Positions 1 through 10,038 are shown, counted from the stretch's first letter. The stretch: DNA of 64,000 bases from Lewinellaceae bacterium (GCA_020636405.1 JACJXW010000005.1:310001-374000); one strand, 5' to 3'. Notes: generated by a model from the sequence alone, not told the origin. Numbers and translations are program-made.

Positions 1-202
1 CTTCCCGTCAAACTTCCCGAGTCATGCCAACCATGAAGGACGGGTGAGTCCGTTGGCTTTACCGCATAGCCGGCTTGGTGCCGGCGTATGGGTAGCCATG
101 TTTTTGCCCAACGGGTAATGAAGTGGATGCCTGGCCCGCATCGAGCCCTGATCCACTCCGTTACCCGACATAACCCATTATTTCTAATCAAAAAAACGAA
201 TC
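1..202 (+). promoter_or_regulatory. Structured leader upstream of the SusC gene
   Basis: No gene is seen here. Three inverted repeats can be drawn. The segment 26-57 folds as a hairpin with arms gccaac/gttggc and ggac/gtcc. The segment 54-98 folds as a long interrupted hairpin around gccggc-ttggt-gccggc and is followed by TTTTT at 101-105, so it could be an intrinsic terminator of an upstream gene. The segment 112-167 pairs CGGGTAA (112-118) with TTACCCG (161-167) and AGTGGAT (122-128) with ATCCACT (151-157). The first two hairpins share bases 54-57 and exclude each other there. I found no match to cobalamin, TPP or SAM riboswitch core motifs. The role is unknown. Confidence 0.4.
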
Positions 203-3200
203 ATGAAGAAATGCTTACTGGTATTGCCAATGATGCTGTTTGCCTTGTGCACGGCCCTGGCGCAACGAACGGTTACAGGAACCGTTTCAGACACTAGAGG
301 CGAGCCGCTGATCGGCTCGAGCGTCCTGGTGAAAGGTACCACCACCGGTACGGTGACCGACGTCGACGGATCCTACAGCCTGATCGTTCCGCAGGGGAAT
401 AATATTCTCGTTTTCAGCTATACCGGCTATGAACCCCAGGAAATTGAACTTGGCGCTTCCAACATCATCGATGTAACCCTGCGGGAGAGTTCGGAATTGC
501 TGGATGAGGTCGTTGTTACAGCGGTGGGCCTTTCTGCCAATAAGTCCGACCTGGGGTATTCCATCCAATCCGTAAAAGCGGATGATGTCAATAAATCCGG
601 AGAAACGAACCTGGTGGCGGCGCTGGCCGGCAAGGCTGCCGGTGTACAGGTGGCCAGTTCTGGCGGGACCGCCGGAGCGGCAGCACAGATCCGGATCCGG
701 GGCAATAAAACCATCATTGGAAATAATTCTCCGCTGTTCGTTGTGGATGGCGTGCCCATCGATAACAGCACTTTTACCACGGCCGACTCGCCGGAGGATG
801 CCGTCAGCGACCTGGGGTCCGGTGGGGTGAACAACTCCAACCGCGCCATTGATATTAACCCCAACGACATCGCCTCTATGACCGTTCTGAAGGGGCCGGC
901 AGCGACGGCCCTCTACGGTATCCGGGCAGCCAATGGGGCCATTGTCATAACCACTAAGCGCGGTGTTGCTGGAAAACCCCGCATCCGCATCTCATCCTCT
1001 ATCACGTTGGACGAGGTCAACAAGCTACCGGAGATCCAAAAGGAATATTCACAGGGAAACCCGGTTGATGGGGTGCCCACTTTCGAAAGCCCGATGACCG
1101 GATCTTTCACCGGTTTCAGCTGGGGTGCGCCCATAGCTGACCTTCGCTATGCTGATGTCGAATCCATGTGGGACCGCAACGGCCTGATCGTACACAAGGA
1201 TGACCCCCGGGCTACCAACCGGATTGTCAACGCCTATGACAATCCGGGCGATTTCTTTGAGACCGCCAATACCTTCAACAACCACGTCAGCGTGAGCGGC
1301 GGGAATGACCGGGTGACGTACTACATGTCTGGCGGCAACTTATCGCAAACCGGTATTGTGCCCAATACAGATTTCAGCCGCACCTCGTTTAAGGCTACTA
1401 TCGGCGCCAACCTGACCGACCGGTTGAAGACCACTTTCTCCGCCAATTATATCCGTTCTGGCGGAAAAAGGGCGCAGAACGGTTCCAATACTTCCGGGGT
1501 AATGCTCGGCCTGATGCGTACGGCTCCCACCTTTGACAACCGCAACGGGTTGGACCCCGATAAAGACCCGCTGGCGTATCAGTTTGAAGATGGCCGCCCA
1601 CGCTCATACCGAGGATTGCTGGGCGACCGTGCCATCTATGACAACCCCTACTGGACCGTATACAAGAACTTCCTGACGGATAACGTCAACCGGATGATCG
1701 GTTTCGCCCAGGCTTCCTATGAGTGGGCGGATGGGTTTACCACCACTGCCCGCCTGGGTGTGGATACTTATAGCGACTTCCGGAAATTCAGGAACGATAT
1801 TGGTTCAGGTACCCTTCCCGCAGGACAGGTGGTCAACCACAATATCAATAGTACGGACCTGAATGTCGATGTTCTGGGTACCTATAAGAAGGAATTGAGC
1901 CCCGACCTGGATGTGAATGCCACGGTAGGCTGGAACTTCTACCGCAAGGAAGTGGAGAACCGCCGGGAGGATGGCCAGAGCCTGGCTTCCAGAGGGTTCT
2001 TTAATATCGCCAGCGCCAGCTCCGTAAGTGTGGTGGAGCGGCCGACTCAGAAGGAACTCTTCGGGGTGTATGGTGATGTACGCCTTTCCTATAAAAATAT
2101 GCTTTTCCTGAACCTTACCGGCCGCAACGACTGGTCTTCCACCCTGCCAGAGAGCAACAACTCGTTCTTCTATCCGGCAGTAGCGCTGGGCTGGACCTTC
2201 ACGGAGTCCTTCGGCATTCAGGACGGGTTCTTCTCCTACGGTAAGCTCCGGGCTTCCTATGGCAAGGTGGGCAATGATGCACCCTTTGCCCTGACTACTA
2301 CAGGCTTTGCTCAGGCGAGGGTGCGCGACGGATGGACGACGCCCAACGGCGTGATCTTCCCCGCCCTGGGTACGAACTCCTTCATCCCGGATGATATTTT
2401 GGGCAATGACGAGTTGAAGCCTGAATTTACCACCACCTTTGAAGTCGGCGCCGACCTGCGTTTCCTGAATAACCGGGTATCGGCGGATATCACGTACTTC
2501 CGGGCACTGTCTCAGGATGTGATCAACCTGGTTGATATTTCCCGCGCCAGCGGCTTCCTGCAGCGGGCCATCAATACCGGCGAGATCGAGAACCAGGGTG
2601 TTGAAGCGGTGTTGAGCGGCCTGGTGGTGGATAATGGCGATTTTTCCTACGAAGTAGGCCTGAATTTCAATAAGTACACCTCAGTTGTGAATGAGATCGC
2701 CCCCGGCCTGAACGTGATCACTATTGACCCCTTCGGCACTCAACGCATCCAGGTAGGGGAGCCGTACGGCATTTTCTTCGGCACCCGCTTCCTGCGCGAC
2801 GATCAGGGCCGCATGGTGATCGACCCCTCCGATGGCATGCCGCTTCAGGATCCTGTAAACGGCAAGGTTGGCGACCCTACTCCCGACTTTACGCTGGGCT
2901 TCCGCAACTCCTTTAGTTATAAAGGCGCTTCCCTCTCTTTCCTGTTTGATTGGAAGAAGGGCGGCGACGTATACAACGGTACCTCCGGTGTAATTAACAA
3001 CTTTGGTGTGGGCATCGAGACCCTGGACCGCAACGACCGCGTGGTTTTCGATGGTGTACTGGCCGATGAAAACGGCAACCCTACCGACATCGTCAATACC
3101 ATTGAAGTGGTAAAAGGCGGAACGGACGGCGGAACCAATTTCTACCAGAACTATGGCTTCGTCAACCTCGATGAGTTGACCGTAATGGATGGCGGCTACT

Positions 3201-3433
3201 TCCGCCTGCGGGATGTCAACCTGAGCTATACCATTCCTTCCCGGGTTTTCGGCGGGGCCATTCAGTCCCTCAGTATTACCCTCAGTGCCAGGAACGTGTT
3301 CCTGATCACCGATTACACCGGTATCGACCCGGAGACCAACCTCACGGGGGATGCCAGTAACGTGTTCAGTTATGACTATTTCAATAACCCCAATACCCGG
3401 AGTTACGGGCTCAAGCTGGACATTACGCTCTAA
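203..3433 (+). CDS. SusC/RagA-family TonB-dependent outer membrane transporter
   Basis: A 1076-aa outer membrane receptor that imports a glycan, peptide or other ligand with energy from TonB. A signal peptide covers about residues 1-20 (ends ALAQ). A carboxypeptidase-like regulatory domain follows (GTVSDTRGEPLIGSSVLVKG, ending near residue 95). A TonB-box-like DEVVVTAVG stretch precedes the plug domain, which contains IRIRG and LFVVDGVPID motifs. The rest is a 22-stranded beta-barrel by family, ending in GLKLDITL as is typical of barrel C-termini. The start ATG is the one directly preceding the signal peptide. A SusD-like gene begins 56 bases downstream, so the two form a SusCD pair. No glycoside hydrolase is adjacent, so the ligand cannot be named. 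Confidence 0.95.
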   Translation: MKKCLLVLPMMLFALCTALAQRTVTGTVSDTRGEPLIGSSVLVKGTTTGTVTDVDGSYSLIVPQGNNILVFSYTGYEPQEIELGASNIIDVTLRESSELLDEVVVTAVGLSANKSDLGYSIQSVKADDVNKSGETNLVAALAGKAAGVQVASSGGTAGAAAQIRIRGNKTIIGNNSPLFVVDGVPIDNSTFTTADSPEDAVSDLGSGGVNNSNRAIDINPNDIASMTVLKGPAATALYGIRAANGAIVITTKRGVAGKPRIRISSSITLDEVNKLPEIQKEYSQGNPVDGVPTFESPMTGSFTGFSWGAPIADLRYADVESMWDRNGLIVHKDDPRATNRIVNAYDNPGDFFETANTFNNHVSVSGGNDRVTYYMSGGNLSQTGIVPNTDFSRTSFKATIGANLTDRLKTTFSANYIRSGGKRAQNGSNTSGVMLGLMRTAPTFDNRNGLDPDKDPLAYQFEDGRPRSYRGLLGDRAIYDNPYWTVYKNFLTDNVNRMIGFAQASYEWADGFTTTARLGVDTYSDFRKFRNDIGSGTLPAGQVVNHNINSTDLNVDVLGTYKKELSPDLDVNATVGWNFYRKEVENRREDGQSLASRGFFNIASASSVSVVERPTQKELFGVYGDVRLSYKNMLFLNLTGRNDWSSTLPESNNSFFYPAVALGWTFTESFGIQDGFFSYGKLRASYGKVGNDAPFALTTTGFAQARVRDGWTTPNGVIFPALGTNSFIPDDILGNDELKPEFTTTFEVGADLRFLNNRVSADITYFRALSQDVINLVDISRASGFLQRAINTGEIENQGVEAVLSGLVVDNGDFSYEVGLNFNKYTSVVNEIAPGLNVITIDPFGTQRIQVGEPYGIFFGTRFLRDDQGRMVIDPSDGMPLQDPVNGKVGDPTPDFTLGFRNSFSYKGASLSFLFDWKKGGDVYNGTSGVINNFGVGIETLDRNDRVVFDGVLADENGNPTDIVNTIEVVKGGTDGGTNFYQNYGFVNLDELTVMDGGYFRLRDVNLSYTIPSRVFGGAIQSLSITLSARNVFLITDYTGIDPETNLTGDASNVFSYDYFNNPNTRSYGLKLDITL

Positions 3434-3489
3434 TTTACCGGCCACCAAAAGGTAGCGGGCCTGATTGTTAACCAAAATTGAATTCAGAA

Positions 3490-4872
3490 ATGAAATCGCT
3501 TAAAATATTCCTAATTCTATCGATGATGGCACTGATGTATTCCTGTGGCTTTGGAGACATCAATGTCAATCCGGCACTGCCCTCTGACGTTTCGGCCCAG
3601 GCTATTGTGCCGGCCGCTCAGGCGGGTATGGCTTTCGCCATCGGCGGTGAGGCCGTGCGCATCAATGGCCTGTTCATGCAACAGTTCAAGGGCATCAACG
3701 CGCAACAGTTCGACAACTACAAGTATCTGGTCAAGGCTCCCGATATGGACGGGGTCTGGAGGCGTCTCTATTCCAGTTCTCTGAATCCGCTGGCCACCAT
3801 TCAGCGCAAGGCCGAGGCCGAGAACTCCAATCATACCAGTGGCATGGCGAAGGTGCTGATGGCCCATGGCCTCGGTACGCTGGCCGATATGTTTGGAGAT
3901 ATCCCGTACTCGGATGCCTTTCAGGGGCTCGATGGCAACTTTTTCCCGGCCTATGACCCTCAGGAGAGCATCTACAGTACGATACAACAACTGCTGGATG
4001 AGGGCATTGCCGAATTGAGCGGCGATGCAGGCAGTGGCCCGGCGCTGGCCGGCGATGACCTGATCTATGGTGGGGATACCGAGGCCTGGGTACGTGCTGC
4101 AAACGCGCTCAAGGCAAAATATCACCTGCACACCTCCAAAGTCAGCGGCCAGGCTTACAGCCAGGCACTGGATGCCCTCAACAAGGGGTTCACATCCAAT
4201 AGCCAAGACCTGCAGTTCAACTTCGGCCAGGCGGCCAATGAGGCTAACCCGCAGTACCAGTTCACCCAGGACCGGGGCGGTAACATTTCTATTGACCCCT
4301 TCTTCTTCGGCTTGTTGCTGGACCTGGAAGACCCGCGCGCCGACGCTTTCCTGGAAGCAGATGGAGACGATCCTTCCGGCTTTAATACGAACTTTAATTC
4401 AGGCACGTTCTATACCAAGATCAACAGCCCGGTTATATTCATGTCTTATGCGGAGTCCAGGTTCATTGAGGCGGAAGCCCAACTGATGGGTAATGACGAC
4501 GTAGGCGCGGCGGAAACGGCGCTCAAGGAAGCCATCACCGCTTCTCTGGAGAAGATCGTCGGCGTTGCCGATATGGATTATGTGAATACCAACGGCGGCC
4601 TGTCCAGCCTGGGAACCAAGGAGGCTCAACTGGAGCGCATCATGACGCAGAAGTACATCGCCCTGTATTCTCATGGGTTGGAATGCTGGACGGACTTTCG
4701 CCGCACCGGCTACCCGGCCATCACTCCGGTGGAGGGCGGCACCAATGCTTTCAACCTGAACGGCGAGGTGCCCCGACGGCTGCCCTATCCTCAGACCGAG
4801 ATCGACCTGAATGCCAGTAACGTGCCCATCACCGCGCCCAACTTCCAGGAGCGCTTCTGGTGGGATAAGTAA
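3490..4872 (+). CDS. SusD/RagB-family nutrient-binding outer membrane lipoprotein
   Basis: Partner lid lipoprotein of the preceding SusC transporter; it captures ligand at the cell surface. I chose the ATG at 3490 over a TTG at 3478 because it puts a lipoprotein signal at the N-terminus, with a lipobox LMYSC near residue 19. The sequence shows the SusD-like_2 pattern, including HGLGTLADMFGDIPYSDAF and a C-terminal block with LECWTDFRRTGYPAI and RRLPYPQTE, which are common in this family. Length is 460 aa, normal for the family. It is probably cotranscribed with the SusC gene, and a hairpin consistent with termination follows at 4943. Confidence 0.93.
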   Translation: MKSLKIFLILSMMALMYSCGFGDINVNPALPSDVSAQAIVPAAQAGMAFAIGGEAVRINGLFMQQFKGINAQQFDNYKYLVKAPDMDGVWRRLYSSSLNPLATIQRKAEAENSNHTSGMAKVLMAHGLGTLADMFGDIPYSDAFQGLDGNFFPAYDPQESIYSTIQQLLDEGIAELSGDAGSGPALAGDDLIYGGDTEAWVRAANALKAKYHLHTSKVSGQAYSQALDALNKGFTSNSQDLQFNFGQAANEANPQYQFTQDRGGNISIDPFFFGLLLDLEDPRADAFLEADGDDPSGFNTNFNSGTFYTKINSPVIFMSYAESRFIEAEAQLMGNDDVGAAETALKEAITASLEKIVGVADMDYVNTNGGLSSLGTKEAQLERIMTQKYIALYSHGLECWTDFRRTGYPAITPVEGGTNAFNLNGEVPRRLPYPQTEIDLNASNVPITAPNFQERFWWDK

Positions 4873-4942
4873 CGGATTATCGGTTTTTGCATTTGCCGGA
4901 TGAATGCCGGCGAATCTAAAAACACGTTGTGAAAACAAGAAT

Positions 4943-4985
4943 CATCCCGAATTTCGGCCTGGGCCCAAGTTCGGGATGTTCTTTC
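4943..4985. terminator. Inverted repeat after the SusD gene, likely terminator
   Basis: The arms catcccgaa (4943-4951) and ttcgggatg (4970-4978) form a perfect 9-bp stem around an 18-nt loop containing its own ggcc palindrome. The sequence ttcttt follows. It lies between the SusD gene and the hydrolase gene on the same strand, so it probably ends the SusCD transcript. Confidence 0.5.
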
Positions 4986-5017
4986 TGGGGGGGGCTGCCC
5001 CTACTTAAACCCACCGT

Positions 5018-6442
5018 ATGAAACAACTGCCAATAATATTTCTCCTTTTGCCGCTCTGCCTGAAGCCAGATTTGCAGGCACAGGAAATTCCCCTCTCCTC
5101 CGGCTTCGAAACCGGTAGGATCATGGATACGGTCCTTTGTACCCATTCTCCGGGCCAGAGCTATGCACTTTTTTTACCGGAAGAATATACCCCTCAACGT
5201 TCCTGGCCCATTCTTTACATTTACGACCCGGCGGCGCGTGCCTCTCTTGCGCTCCGACGCTTCCAGGCAGGGGCCGAACAGCTCAACTGGATACTGGCCT
5301 GTTCCAACAACTCCCGCAATGGCCCCTGGGAGGATATCCTTGCTGCGGCCGATGCCGTATTGCTGGACACCCAGGAGAAACTTTCGGTTGACCTGGAGCA
5401 GATCTATACCGCCGGTTTTTCGGGGGGATCCCGGGCAGCCATGGGCATTGCCGTTATCACGGGCAGGGTATCAGGCGTTATCGGTTGCGGAGCAGTATTC
5501 TCGTCGGTGGAAGCCTACCGGCCCGGCCCGGAAACGGCTAAATTCCTGTACGTCGGAATGGTTGGGTTGAAGGATATGAATTACCTGGAACACCTTAACG
5601 CCCGGGCACAACTGGAGGGACTGGGCATCGAGAATCACCTGATTCTCTTTGATGCCGGCCACGAATGGCCACCCTCGGACAGGATTGCCCGGGGCATGCA
5701 GTGGCTGGCGCTGAAGCGGCAGGCCCGGGGAAAAGCGGTCGACAGCACTCTGCTGGAACACTACCGGCAGGCGGTGGAGGAAGATGCAACAGGATTCTTC
5801 GAAGACGGATACCCGGTAGCAGCGGTGAGCCTGTTGGAAAGCCTGAAGTCGGATTTCGGGGATTTGTTGGAAACGAAGCCCATCGATACACGTATCCGGC
5901 AGATAACCGGTGAAAAGCCGTACCAGCAACAACTGAAAGCAATACGTAAGATCAATGACAAAGAGTCCGCTTTGCAACAAAAATACATTTCTGCTTTTGT
6001 GGAATTGTACTGGACGATAAATGGCAGCGCCCTTTCTACCAGCCAGGAGGAATGGTGGGAGGTGCAGATCAATCATTTAAAAAGGCAGACAAAGGATAAA
6101 GATAAGCTGAACAGCAATTCCGCCTATCGCCTCCTCAACCTGATCTCGGCCCGAAGTGCGGAGTCCTGTTTCGAATTTCTTTCCCGGAACAACTACCCGC
6201 TGGCCCTTGCGCTGAACGAGCTCTGGCTCAAAGTAAGTCCGGAGGACGTTTATGCCAACTGGCATATGGCGAAGATCCATGCTCTGATGAGCAACAAAAA
6301 CCAGGCGCTCAACTATCTGGAGAAAGCTGTAGCCTACGGCATGCAGTATGTGAAGAGCCTCCGGGCGCCTGAGTTCGAGCTATTGGAAGGGGAGGAAAGG
6401 TACGAGAAACTGATAAGGTTGGTAGAACGACGAGAGGATTAG
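5018..6442 (+). CDS. Secreted alpha/beta hydrolase with C-terminal helical repeats
   Basis: A 474-aa exported protein with a signal peptide (residues 1-22, ends LQAQ). The N-terminal half is an alpha/beta hydrolase of the dienelactone hydrolase or PHB-depolymerase type. The nucleophile elbow is GFSGG with Ser135, and FDAGHEWPP provides an acid and a His toward the end of the domain. The C-terminal half is alpha-helical and TPR-like, including NYPLALALNELWLKVSPEDV and NKNQALNYLEKAVAYG. It is likely an esterase or peptidase in the periplasm or outside the cell; the substrate is not evident. It follows the SusCD pair on the same strand but after a probable terminator, so functional linkage is uncertain. 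Confidence 0.8.
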   Translation: MKQLPIIFLLLPLCLKPDLQAQEIPLSSGFETGRIMDTVLCTHSPGQSYALFLPEEYTPQRSWPILYIYDPAARASLALRRFQAGAEQLNWILACSNNSRNGPWEDILAAADAVLLDTQEKLSVDLEQIYTAGFSGGSRAAMGIAVITGRVSGVIGCGAVFSSVEAYRPGPETAKFLYVGMVGLKDMNYLEHLNARAQLEGLGIENHLILFDAGHEWPPSDRIARGMQWLALKRQARGKAVDSTLLEHYRQAVEEDATGFFEDGYPVAAVSLLESLKSDFGDLLETKPIDTRIRQITGEKPYQQQLKAIRKINDKESALQQKYISAFVELYWTINGSALSTSQEEWWEVQINHLKRQTKDKDKLNSNSAYRLLNLISARSAESCFEFLSRNNYPLALALNELWLKVSPEDVYANWHMAKIHALMSNKNQALNYLEKAVAYGMQYVKSLRAPEFELLEGEERYEKLIRLVERRED

Positions 6443-6504
6443 TTTCTGGTTCCTTAGTTTCTTGTCGGGCGCCCAAAGCGCTCGAAAAACCCAGGAACCA
6501 GAAA
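6443..6504. terminator. Inverted repeat between convergent genes
   Basis: The arms tttctggttcc (6443-6453) and ggaaccagaaa (6494-6504) are perfectly complementary over 11 bp around a 40-nt loop. The repeat starts right after the stop codon of the hydrolase gene and lies between two convergent genes. It could be a bidirectional terminator, though the loop is large. The remaining bases to 6575 show nothing further. Confidence 0.35.
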
Positions 6505-6575
6505 CGGTGAACAACAGGCTGCCGATGGTCAACCGGCCCCCCCGGAACAACAAGCAGCCTGCAACGCCCTACTAC

Positions 6576-9500
6576 CTACCAGGCCGGAATGATATTCAGG
6601 CCGAAGGCACCCTTGCTGAGCTTCAGGTTCTGTTCGGTCATGATCGGGAAGGCATAGTAAGGTTCCAGCACCATAGCACCAAAGAGGTTGATCCGTAAGG
6701 AAACTCCAGTGCTGAAGATCGGTTTAGCTTCGTAGTAATTCAGGATGGGCTCCCCGGTAGGGCCCGTGATGGGCTCCCCATTGCCGTCGATCAGCGGGAT
6801 GTCTCCGTTAAACTGGTCGAAGTTGGACCAGGCCACGCCGCCATCGAGGAAGAGGGCAAGCTCGGAGAAGAACATGTCTGATTTGATCAGGGCCAGCCGT
6901 TCCGGGCCGCTGAAGGGTATCCTGACCTCGAAGTTGGAAACCAGCATCTTGCTGCCGAACAATTCATCTACCCTTCTGCCGTTCTCACTCAGGAAGTTGC
7001 CCACATTCCCGGTATTGTAACCCCGAACATACCAGGAGCTACCTATGAACATGGGAAAGAGGCCTTCTTCGCTGCCATTGCCATAGCGCCCGTAGTGCAG
7101 CGCGCGGAAGGCCAGGCCGAACGGCTTGAAGAAATGGTATTTGCGGTAATCCGCCGTAGCGAACCAGAAGTCGAACTCGCCGAAGTAGCGGTCTATTCCC
7201 AGGCGGAAGCGCTGGCCTTCCAGCGGCCCCACCAGTCCAAAGACAGCTTGATCGCCTACAAAGGCGGCGCCGGTGTTGAACAGGTTGAACCCGGTGGCGC
7301 CGATATCGACCTTCTCGCGGTCCTGTCCGATCAGGTTGCCGATGTAAGTGCCGTCGGTCTGATAAAAGTTGACGTAGCGGTCGAGCCGGGAACTGTACCG
7401 GGCATAGGAGGCGCTACCCTCCACTCTCAGTGTGGTGGAGAAGGGGTAGAAGGCAAACACACTGGCCTTGTCTTCAAAGATGCGTTGCACAAAGAAGGTG
7501 TCGGCCAGGACCAGGGCAGTAAGGTCATTGCCGACGGGGAGTTCTTCGAATCCCGTACCTCCGAATCCAAAACTGCGGAAGGGGATATGCGATATCGATC
7601 CCCCCCAGTTGAGGCGTTGATTTCGGTTGATGTAGGCCACTGCGCCGCCAAAGTCGGTGATCTCCCCGTTGAGGGCGAGGCTGGTAAACAGCTGGTTGTT
7701 GCCGAGGATGTCGCTGAACAGCATATCCACTCCTCCTGCCAGGCCGGTTTGGGTGCCGAAGGTATTGCTGGTTCCGATGCCTACGCCGGCAGAGCCGCCC
7801 ACGTAGTCCAGTTTAAATTTGGGCTTGTAGGCGATGGTGGCCAGGCTGGTATCGGCAATATCCGCCCTTGGCTCCAGCTCCCGGATTTGCCGGTCGACCA
7901 GATCGGCCGCCCGTTTGTTGACCCGGGGCAGGGTAGCGGCGGTAAAGTCGACACTATCGGGGCTGACTTCCTTGTAGAGGAAATCTTTGGGGCTGGCGCG
8001 GTAGATCGAGTAGCCGTTCTGAGAGAAATAGGTATACAGGATCCGGTCGCGCCGCTGGGCGATACTGATGGCCGGGGCATAATGGGTAATGCCGCTAACT
8101 CCGGTAATCAGGTCAGTCAGTTGGTACACTTTACCGGACGAAGGGGAATACTGGTAAAGATTGCGGTAACCATCCCGGTTGGACAGGAAGATGAGGTTGC
8201 CGGCGGTATCGATCACCGGGTTGAGGTTGTCGGCCCCGGGAAACACTTCGTAATTGGTAATGGCGCCGCTGCTGACGTCCAGGCGAGCCAGGTTGAAATA
8301 CCACCTACCGTTGTAGCGGCCGTCCTCCCGGCTCAGCTGGTCGGAAGAATACACGATGTACGAGCCGTCCTCTGACCAGCGAGGGTGCATTTCCGAATAG
8401 ATATCGTTGGTTAGCCGGTCCACCTCGCCGGAGCGGATATTGACGGAGAAGAGGTCTACCTGGCCCTCCACAAGGCCGACGACGGTGATGTTCTTCCCAT
8501 CAGGCGCCCAGGTGGGGTTGCTGAAAGCCGGCACCCCTTTAAGGTGCAGTTCCTTGACCGTCTTACCGGTGAGTGCTTCTTTGATGATCAGGATGTTCTG
8601 CCCTTTGCTGACAGCGACGAAGGCGAACTCCCTGCTGTCCGGCGACCAGGTTCCGGAAGATTCGATGTAGTTGAAATCGTCGATATGGCTGGCTTTCCGG
8701 CTGCTGGCCACCTTTCGCAAGATCTCACCAGTGCGGGCATCGGCCAGGAAGAGGTCGATGGAGAAGAGGTCTTTCTCGGAAAGGTAGATCACATAGCGGC
8801 CATTGGGGCTGATCTCGGGAGCGATGTTGATCTCTCCGGAATTGGCCTTACTGAGCAGTTGTTTACCGATCAGGCGATCCTCCTTGGCATCGCCGACGAA
8901 CTGCCCGAAGTGGGCCTTAACCGCCTGTACCCAGAGCTCAGACAGGTTCTTTTCGCTCATGCTGAGTTGTTGCAAGCAGGCGGCTTCCAGTCCGTATTTG
9001 GCGGTGGCTGTAAAGAACGGTTCGATGATGTCGTCGCCTTTCAATCCAGTCAGGAAGGCCCAGAACACCTGCCCGTAACGATAGGGGAAGTATTTGGGGT
9101 TCTGCAGGTCCTTGATGGTGGGCACGTCATCGCGCAGTACGGCGTCCCGCATCCACATAGCGGTATGGGCATCAACGCTGCCGATGGACATGTATTCGGC
9201 CAGGCCCTCCACCATCCAAAGGGGCAGGTTGCTCAGGTTGCGCAGCGAGGTGGAGTCGCCATTGATGATCATATTGTATTGAAAGGCATGCACCAGCTCA
9301 TGGCCCAGGACGTGGTGGCTCTGCTGTTGCGACATGGCCAGCGGAAGTACTACGCGGTTTTTGAAGGCTTCCGTTACCCCGCCCGTTCCAACGCCGATAG
9401 AGCCCGAAATGGCGTTGGTCTGCTGGAAGTCGGCGTGGTTGTTGTACAGAACGATGGGGTTGCGCGTTTTGATGGTATCTTTCAGCACGTGTTGGTGCAT

Positions 9501-9707
9501 CTCGTACCAGCGTTCGGCTTCCTCCGTATATTCCTTCAGCCGTTCGGGGTTGTTGAGATAGTGATAGATGTCAAAGTGGGGAGATTGGTATACCTCGAAA
9601 TCGAAATTTTCGTAATTGGCCTTATTCCTCCCGAAGTACTGTGCCTGCAGCCCGGTTAAGGCCACCAACCATATCAGGAGCCACAGGCCCGTTTTTTTCG
9701 TTTTCAT
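6576..9707 (-). CDS. Secreted HExxH metalloprotease-PD40 propeller-outer membrane barrel protein
   Basis: A 1043-aa protein with a signal peptide (ends LQAQ, residue 23). An MA-like peptidase domain carries the zinc motif HELVH (His136, Glu137, His140) with a downstream EGLAEY near residues 167-172 that can supply the third ligand. A TolB-like set of PD40/WD40 beta-propeller repeats follows, with recurring phrases such as WSPDSREFAF, WAPDGKNITV and WSEDGSYIVYSS. The C-terminal third resembles a beta-barrel of the surface-antigen type. Proteins with this layout in Bacteroidota are often annotated as TolB-like or peptidase MA proteins. I infer an outer-membrane anchored peptidase or assembly factor. 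It is divergent from the M14 peptidase gene. Confidence 0.8.
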   Translation of the reverse strand: MKTKKTGLWLLIWLVALTGLQAQYFGRNKANYENFDFEVYQSPHFDIYHYLNNPERLKEYTEEAERWYEMHQHVLKDTIKTRNPIVLYNNHADFQQTNAISGSIGVGTGGVTEAFKNRVVLPLAMSQQQSHHVLGHELVHAFQYNMIINGDSTSLRNLSNLPLWMVEGLAEYMSIGSVDAHTAMWMRDAVLRDDVPTIKDLQNPKYFPYRYGQVFWAFLTGLKGDDIIEPFFTATAKYGLEAACLQQLSMSEKNLSELWVQAVKAHFGQFVGDAKEDRLIGKQLLSKANSGEINIAPEISPNGRYVIYLSEKDLFSIDLFLADARTGEILRKVASSRKASHIDDFNYIESSGTWSPDSREFAFVAVSKGQNILIIKEALTGKTVKELHLKGVPAFSNPTWAPDGKNITVVGLVEGQVDLFSVNIRSGEVDRLTNDIYSEMHPRWSEDGSYIVYSSDQLSREDGRYNGRWYFNLARLDVSSGAITNYEVFPGADNLNPVIDTAGNLIFLSNRDGYRNLYQYSPSSGKVYQLTDLITGVSGITHYAPAISIAQRRDRILYTYFSQNGYSIYRASPKDFLYKEVSPDSVDFTAATLPRVNKRAADLVDRQIRELEPRADIADTSLATIAYKPKFKLDYVGGSAGVGIGTSNTFGTQTGLAGGVDMLFSDILGNNQLFTSLALNGEITDFGGAVAYINRNQRLNWGGSISHIPFRSFGFGGTGFEELPVGNDLTALVLADTFFVQRIFEDKASVFAFYPFSTTLRVEGSASYARYSSRLDRYVNFYQTDGTYIGNLIGQDREKVDIGATGFNLFNTGAAFVGDQAVFGLVGPLEGQRFRLGIDRYFGEFDFWFATADYRKYHFFKPFGLAFRALHYGRYGNGSEEGLFPMFIGSSWYVRGYNTGNVGNFLSENGRRVDELFGSKMLVSNFEVRIPFSGPERLALIKSDMFFSELALFLDGGVAWSNFDQFNGDIPLIDGNGEPITGPTGEPILNYYEAKPIFSTGVSLRINLFGAMVLEPYYAFPIMTEQNLKLSKGAFGLNIIPAW

Positions 9708-10038
9708 ATTGCTTTCTTTTTTCTCTCATCCTCCTGAGGGATGAATTTTAATGTAGATTGTTTTTCATCGGCCGCGTTAGGCCCGGCTGTTAATTAGGGC
9801 ATAGTTGTTTGGTGTTAATGAACGGTAAGCCCTCTAAAACAAAGGCTTCATTCTTCTTAGGTAACAACTGTTAAAGGGTCAAAGTGCGGTTGGTAGTATG
9901 CCTTTCTCGTTAAAATTCTCTTAAACCCTTTTTTTTAGCTAAAAGCCTGAAAGATCAGGTAGTTATGCCCAACGTAACGCTTCTTTTTGTCGTCTTTTTA
10001 AATTTTGCGTTTCTTTGATCCGGATAAAAGAATCATTT
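9708..10038. other. Intergenic region between divergent peptidase genes
   Basis: This 331-base gap must hold promoters for both flanking genes. It is AT-rich toward the right end. An AAATTTTG sequence (10000-10007) resembles a phylum-type -7 box, but no TTG lies at the right distance, so I do not call a promoter. No RNA gene or repeat is apparent. Confidence 0.5.

Noticed and set aside
1..202. Cobalamin, TPP or SAM riboswitch upstream of SusC
   Set aside because: None of the conserved core sequences of these riboswitches can be found; only generic hairpins are present.
203..4872. A full polysaccharide utilisation locus around SusC/SusD
   Set aside because: No glycoside hydrolase, lyase or regulator is adjacent; the GH18 gene lies about 9 kb away and the hybrid regulator about 32 kb away.
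7095..8375. Long plus-strand ORF of 426 aa inside the PD40/barrel metalloprotease gene
   Set aside because: It is fully antisense to a clear gene with domain motifs and has no recognisable motif; the open frame results from GC-rich codon bias.
10015..10038. TTG start for the M14 peptidase
   Set aside because: The ATG at 10039 gives a clean signal peptide; the upstream residues would place charged residues before it.
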